Of a DNA stretch of 64,000 nt, positions 7,568-16,408 are shown in pieces; the first letter of the stretch is position 1, and every line of letters begins with the position of its first letter. The notes beneath the pieces are model-generated. The model did no database searches and had not been told where the DNA came from. It saw only the letters and a program-made list of their open reading frames with translations. Origin of the DNA: Microbulbifer pacificus. Lineage in GTDB: Bacteria > Pseudomonadota > Gammaproteobacteria > Pseudomonadales > Cellvibrionaceae. The translations under genes and the position numbers were made by a program. The stretch covers positions 2,517,424-2,581,423 of the forward strand of contig NZ_PREV01000026.1 in NCBI RefSeq assembly GCF_002959965.1. Direction: 5' to 3'.

Positions 7568-8503
7568 ATGAATACATTTGTTTCCAATACACTGATGGCC
7601 GCCATCGCGGCCCTGATGCTGGGTGGTTGCGCGACTTCCGATTCCATGAACGGCAATGCGCTCAGCGCAAACGCCGCGCCGGTACAGGCTAGGGCGACAG
7701 TCGAGGCGGAAATTCCCCACACGCGTTTGCTGCCGCTGGAGGGTGGGCGCAACTTCCGCGATCTGGGGGGGTACAAGACCACTGATGGCAAGGAAGTGAA
7801 ATGGGGCAAACTGTACCGTTCCGGTGTATTGGCCCATCTGACCAGAGGTGACTACGACTATCTGCAGGAACGCGATATTGCCACCATTGTGGATTTCCGC
7901 TCCTCCAGCGAACGCGAAAACGAGCCGACCCGCTGGGCGGCGGGCAACGTCATCGCCATGAACTGGGATTACGAAATGGGCAACTGGGAACAGGAGTTTG
8001 CCAAAGTGTTGGCCAAGCCGGGTTTCGGCAAGCAGGACCTGGTGGCGATGATGGATCAGGGTTATGTCGGCCTGGTTCAGCAGCAGACGCCACACTACCG
8101 CGCCATGTTCCAACAGATGATCTCACACGATGAGCCACTGCTGTTCCACTGCACTGCGGGCAAGGACCGCACCGGTATCGGCGCTGCGCTGATTCTGACG
8201 GCCCTGGGGGTGGATCGTGAGACCGTAAAGCAGGATTACCTGCTGTCCAACGAGTATCTGAAAAACTCGGAAATGCTGACACTGCCGGCGGATGCCACTG
8301 AAAAGGAAAAGCGGATGTTTGCGTTCTTTTCCCAGCTCCCGGAGGATGTGCGTGGCGTGCTGGCTGGTGTGGAAGCGTCCTGGCTGGATTCAGCATTCGC
8401 CGAAATGGAGCGTCAACACGGTTCTGTCGAAGGCTATATCGAGCACGCGCTGGATGTGGATGCCGGGGAACTGGCTCTGCTGAAGGCTCGCTACCTGCAA
8501 TAA
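7568..8503 (+). CDS. Lipid-anchored Cys-type (tyrosine/dual-specificity-like) phosphatase
   Basis: A 311-residue protein of the Y_phosphatase3/IphP-like family. The phosphate-binding loop HCTAGKDRTG at residues 194-203 gives Cys195 as nucleophile and Arg201 as phosphate ligand; NFRDLGGY at 62-69 and KLYRSG at 81-86 are the other family signatures. The N-terminus is a lipoprotein signal with lipobox LGGC (Cys21); the following Ala-Thr gives no inner-membrane retention signal, so outer-membrane sorting is likely. GAGGTG before the ATG at 7568 fixes the start. Being periplasmic or surface-anchored and co-directional with a TonB receptor, it more probably dephosphorylates imported small molecules (inositol phosphates, phosphoesters) than signalling proteins. 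The substrate is inference. A terminator follows. Confidence 0.85.
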   Translation: MNTFVSNTLMAAIAALMLGGCATSDSMNGNALSANAAPVQARATVEAEIPHTRLLPLEGGRNFRDLGGYKTTDGKEVKWGKLYRSGVLAHLTRGDYDYLQERDIATIVDFRSSSERENEPTRWAAGNVIAMNWDYEMGNWEQEFAKVLAKPGFGKQDLVAMMDQGYVGLVQQQTPHYRAMFQQMISHDEPLLFHCTAGKDRTGIGAALILTALGVDRETVKQDYLLSNEYLKNSEMLTLPADATEKEKRMFAFFSQLPEDVRGVLAGVEASWLDSAFAEMERQHGSVEGYIEHALDVDAGELALLKARYLQ

Positions 8504-8531
8504 CGAAAGTATTGAGATGCATTGACTCGCT

Positions 8532-8569
8532 GGTCGGCCCTTTGCCTCGTGCATCGGGCCGATTTTATT
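8532..8569 (+). terminator. Rho-independent terminator after the phosphatase gene
   Basis: TCGGCCC (8534-8540) pairs with GGGCCGA (8556-8562) around a 15-base loop and is followed by a T-rich run (TTTTATTATT). Confidence 0.75.
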
Positions 8570-8786
8570 ATTGATCTTCACGCCCTGAATAGCGCTACGC
8601 GCGTATATATTGCCTCGCTCCTGCGCCGTACTTTCCCGGCGAAACCGGTTGTCGGGTGATTTCCATACAGGTTACGCTGCTTTCCGAGAAGTGGCCCGTT
8701 GGTTGCAAGGTCTACTTTTCAGGTAAGCCTGGCGGCGGCCAGTTTCTTGCCAGTTTGACGGATCTGGAGCACTCGGGAGCGAAGCC

Positions 8787-9506
8787 ATGTATCAACCCCA
8801 ATTTTCTTTTACCAGTCCCTTTGGATTGTCCCCTCTGCTGATGCTCGTGCTGTCCGCATGTCTTCCGTTGCAGGCGATCGGCAATACCTCGACCCAGTGG
8901 GAAGGCTACACGGGCCGTGACCCCGCTATCTGGCTGGCGGTAAAACCTGTGGAAATCCGCATCGATGCCCCCACCCCCCTTAAAGGCAATAATTTGCAGC
9001 TGTTACTCGCCCTGTCGAGTGTAGGTGGAGGGCTGGGCGAGATACGCGAGAAAGCCCGGCAGGAGTTCAGTGATTACCTGAATCGGCAGGTACGCCAGCA
9101 TTTCGGAGAGTTTTTTGCCGATGAGCAGGTGCATCTGGTGGAAGCCGGCGCGCCGTTGACACTGCACATCAGTTTCGATGTCGCAATCCGTCAGAAAATT
9201 CTCGATATTGTCGAAGCCAAAAATCACGAGACCGAGAAAGGCATCATGACCGCCTATGGCAAGTTCCGTTATCGCCTTCAAGGCGCCGCGGCGGCAGATC
9301 ACGTCTTGCGTGAGGGGGTTCTGGATCTTTCAGATCTGAATCTGAAAGAACGTTATCGCACCATGGCGCCCAAAGACGGGGGCGTTGTCGAAGATACCAC
9401 CCGCGAGGCCGTGGAGCGTCTGCTGGCCACCATTGCCGAGGAGGCGCTCGATCAGGTTGAGGATGTGCTGGAAGCGGACGCTTTGCTGGCGCTGACCCGG
9501 AGATAA
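8787..9506 (+). CDS. Hypothetical exported protein
   Basis: A 239-residue protein I do not recognise. GGAG eight bases upstream supports the ATG at 8787. The first 35 residues contain a hydrophobic stretch (LLMLVLSACLPLQAIG) that is a probable signal peptide; the C in LSAC could be a lipobox but the position is less standard. The mature part starts NTSTQWEGYTGRDPAIWLAV, continues through a charged helical section and contains LTLHISFDVAIRQKILDIVE, where beta structure is likely, ending in an acidic helix (EEALDQVEDVLEADALL). It stands alone between a terminator and a convergent hypothetical gene. The function is unknown. Confidence 0.7.
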   Translation: MYQPQFSFTSPFGLSPLLMLVLSACLPLQAIGNTSTQWEGYTGRDPAIWLAVKPVEIRIDAPTPLKGNNLQLLLALSSVGGGLGEIREKARQEFSDYLNRQVRQHFGEFFADEQVHLVEAGAPLTLHISFDVAIRQKILDIVEAKNHETEKGIMTAYGKFRYRLQGAAAADHVLREGVLDLSDLNLKERYRTMAPKDGGVVEDTTREAVERLLATIAEEALDQVEDVLEADALLALTRR

Positions 9507-9549
9507 AACTTCCGGGCCTGTTTTCAGCGGGTGTGGCCGCGCCTAGGAG

Positions 9550-9930
9550 TCAGCTCAATATCGGTTGCCCGCGGTACATTTTGTGGGGAAGGGTAGGCGT
9601 GCCTCTGCCATCGTGCAGCGCCAGTTCTTCCCCGTAAATCATTTCATAAATATCCTTGCGCCTCGCTTCCTCCAGAATTTTATGCCCGCGATATAAACGT
9701 TGCGGAGGTTCATCACCGGTCAGAAAGGGACTGCCGCGCAGGATTTCCAGTTCCGCTATGAGTTTACGGCTGTCGTTGTCTTTGGTGCGATGCTTGAATC
9801 GTGCCAGCTGCGGTTCGAAATCGAAGTCGGAAAATCGCAGGTTGATACCGAATTCTGCCTGGATACGCTTGCGCAGTTTACGCAGGGTATTGAGTGCCTG
9901 AGAGGTCATCAGCCAGTGGTGGTTCGTCAT
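9550..9930 (-). CDS. Hypothetical small basic protein
   Basis: A 126-residue soluble protein without a signal or membrane segment. It has a basic helical N-terminal half (ALNTLRKLRKRIQAEFG, then FEPQLARFKHRTKD) and a C-terminal half with two related YRG segments (RLYRGHKILEEA and KMYRGQPIL). AAAAGG about 10 bases before the ATG at 9930 supports the start; a second Met lies seven residues in. The antisense frames at 9656-9901 and 9700-10125 are shadows. No function can be assigned. It converges with the exported hypothetical gene on its left. Confidence 0.65.
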   Translation of the reverse strand: MTNHHWLMTSQALNTLRKLRKRIQAEFGINLRFSDFDFEPQLARFKHRTKDNDSRKLIAELEILRGSPFLTGDEPPQRLYRGHKILEEARRKDIYEMIYGEELALHDGRGTPTLPHKMYRGQPILS

Positions 9931-10112
9931 CGTCAGTGCGCCTTTTGTTGTCGTTTATTCCTGATAGAGCAAGGAACGGGCCAATTTTCCTGTAATGTCG
10001 CGATTGTTCCGAAAGCGGGTTGTGGTCGTGCGGTATCCGGGATTGCTGCTTCGTGGCGCAAAAGTGTGCGGCCCCTGCCCGATAGTTGTGCAGTGGTGAC
10101 AGGCAACGATGA

Positions 10113-11303
<1,191 letters not shown>

Positions 11304-11312
11304 GGGCTAGAA

Positions 11313-12155
11313 ATGACTTTGCAGCTTGTCAGCAGAACCCAGTGTTTTGACGGCGCCCAATGCCAGTATTCCCACCGCTCTCAAGTACTCGACTGCGAGA
11401 TGCGGTTTTCGATCTTTCTCCCCTCCCAGGCGGAGAGGGATCAGCGCTTTCCGGTGCTCTACTGGCTTTCCGGCCTGACCTGTACGGATGAAAATTTTTC
11501 GCAAAAGGCCGGCGCTCAGAGGATGGCCGCGGAGCTTGGCATTGTGCTGGTGATTCCCGACACCAGCCCGCGGGGTGACAGCGTGGCGGATGCGGAAGGC
11601 TACGATCTGGGCAAAGGCGCGGGCTTTTATATCAACGCTACCCAAGCGCCGTGGAAACCGCACTACCAGATGTACGATTACATCGTGAAGGAGTTGCCGG
11701 CACTGGTCGAAGAGAATTTTCCGGTGAGCGGACGCCGCGCGATCTCGGGCCACTCCATGGGTGGGCACGGCGCCCTCACCATTGCGCTGAAGAATCCCGG
11801 GCGTTATCTGTCCGTCTCGGCATTCGCTCCGATCTGTAATCCGATTGCCTGCCCCTGGGGTGAAAAAGCGTTTGCGGCCTATCTTGGTGAAGACCGTTCA
11901 ACCTGGGGCGAACACGACGCCTCGGTGTTGATCGGGCGCGCGGTGGAGAAATTGCCGGTGCTCATTTCACAGGGAGAGGAAGATACGTTTCTGGATCAGC
12001 AATTGAAACCGAATGCGCTGGAGGCGGCGGCAGAAGCGGCGGGCTATGCGGTGAACATCGAATATCACGCGGGCTATGATCACAGCTATTATTTTATTGC
12101 GTCTTTTATCGAGCAGCACCTGAGATTCCACGCGGATTATTTGCTCGCGCACTGA
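11313..12155 (+). CDS. frmB: S-formylglutathione hydrolase
   Basis: A 280-residue esterase-D-type alpha/beta hydrolase that splits S-formylglutathione into formate and glutathione. The nucleophile is Ser148 in [10 protein letters not shown]; the acid and histidine of the triad are in [11 protein letters not shown] and GYDHSYYF near the C-terminus. [12 protein letters not shown] is the family's oxyanion-side signature. It is placed nine bases after frmA, so the two are cotranscribed and complete the glutathione-dependent formaldehyde pathway. A bidirectional hairpin terminator follows. Confidence 0.95.
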   Translation: MTLQLVSRTQCFDGAQCQYSHRSQVLDCEMRFSIFLPSQAERDQRFPVLYWLSGLTCTDENFSQKAGAQRMAAELGIVLVIPDTSPRGDSVADAEGYDLGKGAGFYINATQAPWKPHYQMYDYIVKELPALVEENFPVSGRRAISGHSMGGHGALTIALKNPGRYLSVSAFAPICNPIACPWGEKAFAAYLGEDRSTWGEHDASVLIGRAVEKLPVLISQGEEDTFLDQQLKPNALEAAAEAAGYAVNIEYHAGYDHSYYFIASFIEQHLRFHADYLLAH

Positions 12156-12177
12156 CCTTTCCGCATGGACCACTGGC

Positions 12178-12208
12178 AGACAGGGGCTGTAAACCCGGCC
12201 CCTGTTTC
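12178..12208. terminator. Bidirectional terminator between frmB and the Gly-rich lipoprotein gene
   Basis: ACAGGGGC (12180-12187) and GCCCCTGT (12198-12205) form an 8-bp stem with a GC-rich base, followed by TTT on the plus strand. It sits between two convergent genes. Confidence 0.6.
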
Positions 12209-12230
12209 CGCCTGCATCCTTTTGTTTCGT

Positions 12231-12680
12231 TCAGGCGCGGCATTCACCGCGAATTTCCACCGTCCCCTGCAGGCTGCTCTTCTCGATCACAAACCAGCCT
12301 TTCGGGCAGTAACTGGTTTCGGTGAGAACGTCTTCCAGCCTCTCCTGTGCCGCTTTTTCCGGGTCTTCCCGCATTTTCCTGCTCATGCCAGCGCCGGGAG
12401 CGCCTCCCATCCCGCCACCCATACCCCCGCCAGGTCGGCCACCACCGGGAGCGCCGCCCTTGCCTCCACCGCCCGGACCGCGCCCCCCCATTCCTCCTCG
12501 GGGGCCGCCGCCCTCGCCCCCGCCATTGACGGAGGCGGTATAGGTGAAGATACGGTTTCCCTGCTCGGTGATGTTGGCAATGAAGGATTCCGAAAAGACG
12601 GGTGGTGTCTTCGGGGTACTGGCGCAGCCGGCGAGTACTGTGATGGCGGTAAGGGCCGCAGCGTAGTAGTGAGTTTTCAT
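12231..12680 (-). CDS. Glycine-rich lipoprotein
   Basis: A 149-residue predicted lipoprotein: signal MKTHYYAAALTAITVLAGC with Cys19 in an LAGC lipobox, and GGGAGC before the ATG at 12680. Residues of about 52-98 are a low-complexity run of Gly with Arg, Met, Pro and Ala. The flanking parts are ordinary sequence: a folded-looking start (PVFSESFIANITEQGNRIFT) and an ending with two cysteines (TSYCPKGWFVIEKSSLQG to the ECRA C-terminus). The family is unknown to me. The plus strand across the Gly tract reads as a Pro-rich open frame, which is a shadow. Confidence 0.7.
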   Translation of the reverse strand: MKTHYYAAALTAITVLAGCASTPKTPPVFSESFIANITEQGNRIFTYTASVNGGGEGGGPRGGMGGRGPGGGGKGGAPGGGRPGGGMGGGMGGAPGAGMSRKMREDPEKAAQERLEDVLTETSYCPKGWFVIEKSSLQGTVEIRGECRA

Positions 12681-13139
12681 GGGGGCTCCCTTGCGTTATG
12701 AGCAGTATGAGACCACACCAATGAGGACGGGTTGAGTGTGGGTGGGTAAAGATCGGTAAGAGAGTGTTAAGGCTAATCGCAGTCCTGTGGGGAAGGGCAG
12801 GGTGACGGGTAATCTGTGAAAATATCTAACATTTAAAATGATAGTTGTTGAAAGTTATTTTCTCGGTTGGTATGTTTCCTCTTATGCGCTGGTATCACCG
12901 GTCCATTCTTGATGTTCACCTTGTATCGCTCGCAGTCGGGACTCCCATAAGAATTGCCGGTTAGGGGGCTCCCGGAGCTTTTTTGCCGGATGTGGGGTGC
13001 AAAAGGCCGGTTGTGGACAGGCTCTGGTGGCCGCGCGGGGCTTTTGAGGATGCGAAGATATAAAGAGGACACTGGGCAGGGATTGCCAGGGGTAGTGTCG
13101 TCGTACAAATAAAAACATAAACACCACCGAGGGTTAGCC
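12681..13139. other. Divergent intergenic region before the 1052-residue receptor
   Basis: A 459-bp gap between the minus-strand lipoprotein gene and the plus-strand receptor gene. An AT-rich block at about 12815-12870 is the likeliest promoter area. I found no recognisable operator, repeat or small gene; short minus-strand open frames here (12833-13156) have no protein-like character. Confidence 0.5.
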
Positions 13140-16100
13140 ATGCCAAGGAAATTCAATCCCAGTTTTAATAAAAAAATGCTGAGTGTTGCTGTATGCGGCG
13201 CGGTTTACGGTCTGTTGCCGGCGCAGCTTATGGCGCAGGAAGCAGAAAAAATTGACGATGCGCTTGTAGAAGAGGTTGTGGTCTACGGGGACATGCGCTC
13301 CACACTCCAGTCCGCCCAGGATCTGAAACGGGATGCGGACACGGTAAAAGATGTGATTACCGCATCGGACATCGGCGCAATGCCGGACAAGTCCGTTACC
13401 GAAGCCCTGCAGCGGGTATCGGGGGTTACCATTGAGCGTTTCGCCGCCTCGGACGACCCCAACCACTATGCCGATGAAGGTACCGGCGTGCTTGTGCGCG
13501 GCCTCGATCGCGTGCGCAGCGAAATCAACGGCCGCGATGCCTTCAGTGCCAACCCTTGGGGCGGTTTGAACTACGAAGACATCTCCCCGGAGCTTCTGGG
13601 GGCGGTAGAAGTGGTGAAGAACCAGACTGCGGACCTGACCGCCGGTGGTATTGCCGGCACGGTGAACCTGATTACCCGCAAGCCGCTGGACACCGATGAG
13701 CAGATTCTGGCGTTCACCGCCAAAGCCAATTACGGCGATTTTCGTGAAGAGGCCACACCGTCCTTTTCCGGACTGTTTTCCGATCACTGGGAAACCGACA
13801 TCGGTAAGATCGGCTTCCTGGTGGCGGGCTCCGGCTCCGAATACAAAACCCGCGGCGATGGTGTTGGGGTAGCCAACTACTATTCCCGCGGCGATGCATT
13901 TATTGGTGAGTACCAGTGGGGCGCTATTGTCCGTCCTGCTGCGGACTCACCGCTGGAAGGCCCGATGATTCCCGGTCAGGAGCCCGGCAGTGTGGTGTAT
14001 GCGCCCGGTCAGTTCTCCCTGCGCACCGCGGAAAATGACCGCACCCGCGAGGGGTTTGCCTCCTCCCTGCAATGGCAGAGCAACGACGAAAAAATCACCG
14101 CCACCCTGGAACACATCAGCTCCAAGGCCGAACTGGAGTGGGAAGAGCGCGTGATCGGTACCCAGGGGCAGGGGTTCCACCCGACCACCTGGTTTGCCGC
14201 ACACTGGCTGTCGGATGAAGCCCAGGGATATCCCATCACCTTTGACGATGGTTATCTGACCAGCGGCATCATCCGCGCCGATGCCGAACTGCCGATGCTG
14301 GCCTCCTCGCGCTACAACCAGAACATCAACACGGTAGAAGACACCTCGTTCAATGTCACCTTCAGGCCGACGGATCGCCTGGCGGTATCCGTGGATTATC
14401 AACACGTCGCATCCGAGGAGATCGTGCACAACTACGGGATCAACGCCCGTGTTGCTCCGGGCTCCAATGCGTCGGACGTATTCCTGGATCTGCGGGGATC
14501 ACTGCCGACGGTCGAGTTTTTGAATCCCGTCTGGAACAACCCGGGTTACTGGTCAAACTGGGCCGGTGAAAACCAGACGCACTACATTGCCACCGCCATG
14601 GACCACGAGGTCGATTCCGATGCGAAGGCGGACAGCTTCAGGCTCGACCTTGATTACGAACTGGATGGCTTGTTCAACAAGATTCACACGGGCGTGTATT
14701 ACTCTGATAAAGAGCTGATCATGCGCAACACCGAATACGCCAACTGGGGCTTCGTCAATGAAGGCTGGATGAAAGACCAGGTGGATAAGGCCGGGCCTGA
14801 TGTGGCACCGGAAGCCTGGGAAACCGTCGACTTCAGCGATTTTTACGATAGCCGTGTATTGCAGGGCGATATCACCAGCAATTTCTATTTCCCGCGCATG
14901 AGCCTGGTGAAGAATTTCAGTGAAGCCATGCGCAGCGGTTGCGGTACCTGGAACAATGCGCCGTTCGGTTCCTCCGGCCAGCCCAATGCGGAGTGTTACT
15001 CAGGCTCCGAAGATCTCGCCGATCGTGTCGATGGTCCTTTCGCCGCGCACGATATTTCCAATACCGGGGAAGAGCGCCTTGAGGCTTATGTTCGCGCGGA
15101 TTTCGCCCTGGATGACAGCGTTGTCCCCGTGCGCGGTAATGTGGGCTTGCGCTACGTCAGCTATCAGTTGGATTCGGATGGCTACGTGGTACTGCCCCAG
15201 CCCATTTCCGGCAGCGACAGCCTGATCAGTGTGTTCCAGGAAACCTATCCCGATCTCTACGCGTTTGCGGATGGCACCGGCTCCGTACAGAGCGTCAAGG
15301 GCACGGATTACGATACCGTACTCCCCAGCCTGAACCTGGTGTTCAATCTGTCGGACGATGTGCTGCTGCGCTTCGGTGCCTCCCGCGGATTGTATTTCCC
15401 GACGCTGGATCAGGCCCGCAGCACCAAAACTCTCGGCATAAGTTACACCGCGGTACGAGAGAACCCCGGCTCCGATGATACCGATGATGCCACCAACCCG
15501 GTCGTCGGGGTTACGGACGTCAACCTGTTCGGTACCTCGCTGAACCCGAACCTGGAGCCGGAGAAGTCAGATAACTTTGACTTGTCTACGGAGTGGTATT
15601 TTTCTCAAGCCGGTTCGGTGTCTGTGGGGCTGTTTTATAAAAAGCTGCACGACATTATCCGCAATCGCAGTTTCGTTGAGACCGTGACCAACCCGGACAA
15701 CGGTATTTCCCAGGAATTCAGCCTGTCGGGTCCGGCGAATACTGGCTCCGGTTCCATTCAGGGGGTTGAGCTGTCTTACTCTCAGTTTTACGACTTCCTG
15801 CCTGGTGCCTGGAGTGGCCTGGGTATGCAGCTCAATTACACCTACATCGATCAGAACGGTCTGAACGATCCTGAGAGCGGCCTGGGTGCGCAGCGTTTCA
15901 CCGCGGATGGACAACCCATTAGCGATCAGCGCGATACGTTCCGCAACTTCTCCGGGTTGCCGCTTGAAGGATATTCCGATCAGAACTACAACATCGTGGG
16001 CATGTACGAGTACAACGATTTCTCGATGCGTCTTGCCTACACCTGGCGCTCGGATTACATGGTCACCCGCCGTGATTCCAATGAGTTTGCCCCCATCTAC

Positions 16101-16298
16101 ACGGAAGCAGCCGGCATGATGGATGCGAGCCTGTTCTACGCCCTCAGTGACAACTGGAGAGTAGGCATGGAGATCGGCAACCTGCTGGATCTTGAAACCA
16201 AGACCCTGGCGCAGGTCAGCGAAGACGGAACCACCAAGGAGTCCCTGAGCTTCAAGACCGACCGTCGCTTTGCTCTGACAATCAGCGGCAACTTCTGA
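13140..16298 (+). CDS. Large TonB-dependent receptor, probable glycan uptake
   Basis: A 1052-residue TonB receptor. GAGGG seven bases upstream supports the ATG at 13140. The signal peptide is cleaved near residue 32 (AQLMA-Q); VEEVVVYG at about 43-50 acts as TonB box. The plug has DIGAMPDKSVTEALQRVSG, VLVRGLDRVRSEINGRDAF and GGIAGTVNLITRKPLD; the barrel ends in the aromatic-terminated FALTISGNF. Receptors of this size with a PDKSVTEALQRV plug form the group that in Caulobacter, Xanthomonas and Cellvibrionales is mostly tied to oligosaccharide import. Its neighbours (GH9, another large receptor, GH2, GH20) agree. The exact glycan is not readable. A strong terminator follows. Confidence 0.85.
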   Translation: MPRKFNPSFNKKMLSVAVCGAVYGLLPAQLMAQEAEKIDDALVEEVVVYGDMRSTLQSAQDLKRDADTVKDVITASDIGAMPDKSVTEALQRVSGVTIERFAASDDPNHYADEGTGVLVRGLDRVRSEINGRDAFSANPWGGLNYEDISPELLGAVEVVKNQTADLTAGGIAGTVNLITRKPLDTDEQILAFTAKANYGDFREEATPSFSGLFSDHWETDIGKIGFLVAGSGSEYKTRGDGVGVANYYSRGDAFIGEYQWGAIVRPAADSPLEGPMIPGQEPGSVVYAPGQFSLRTAENDRTREGFASSLQWQSNDEKITATLEHISSKAELEWEERVIGTQGQGFHPTTWFAAHWLSDEAQGYPITFDDGYLTSGIIRADAELPMLASSRYNQNINTVEDTSFNVTFRPTDRLAVSVDYQHVASEEIVHNYGINARVAPGSNASDVFLDLRGSLPTVEFLNPVWNNPGYWSNWAGENQTHYIATAMDHEVDSDAKADSFRLDLDYELDGLFNKIHTGVYYSDKELIMRNTEYANWGFVNEGWMKDQVDKAGPDVAPEAWETVDFSDFYDSRVLQGDITSNFYFPRMSLVKNFSEAMRSGCGTWNNAPFGSSGQPNAECYSGSEDLADRVDGPFAAHDISNTGEERLEAYVRADFALDDSVVPVRGNVGLRYVSYQLDSDGYVVLPQPISGSDSLISVFQETYPDLYAFADGTGSVQSVKGTDYDTVLPSLNLVFNLSDDVLLRFGASRGLYFPTLDQARSTKTLGISYTAVRENPGSDDTDDATNPVVGVTDVNLFGTSLNPNLEPEKSDNFDLSTEWYFSQAGSVSVGLFYKKLHDIIRNRSFVETVTNPDNGISQEFSLSGPANTGSGSIQGVELSYSQFYDFLPGAWSGLGMQLNYTYIDQNGLNDPESGLGAQRFTADGQPISDQRDTFRNFSGLPLEGYSDQNYNIVGMYEYNDFSMRLAYTWRSDYMVTRRDSNEFAPIYTEAAGMMDASLFYALSDNWRVGMEIGNLLDLETKTLAQVSEDGTTKESLSFKTDRRFALTISGNF

Positions 16299-16316
16299 TC
16301 GCTGTTGTCATCCATT

Positions 16317-16352
16317 AAAAAAGGTGTGCCACGAAAGTGGCACACCTTTTTT
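16317..16352. terminator. Strong bidirectional terminator
   Basis: AAAAAAGGTGTGCCAC and GTGGCACACCTTTTTT form a perfect stem with a GAAA loop and an oligo-T (or oligo-A) tract on either side. It separates the convergent receptor and GH9 genes. Confidence 0.92.
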
Positions 16353-16408
16353 CGTCCAAAATTGGAGTGCACACCTGAGGTGTACCACTCCCACTCCCCA
16401 TTAAAAAG

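Noticed and set aside
12322..12543. Proline-rich plus-strand frame
   Set aside because: It is the complement of the Gly tract of the lipoprotein gene and has no start context.
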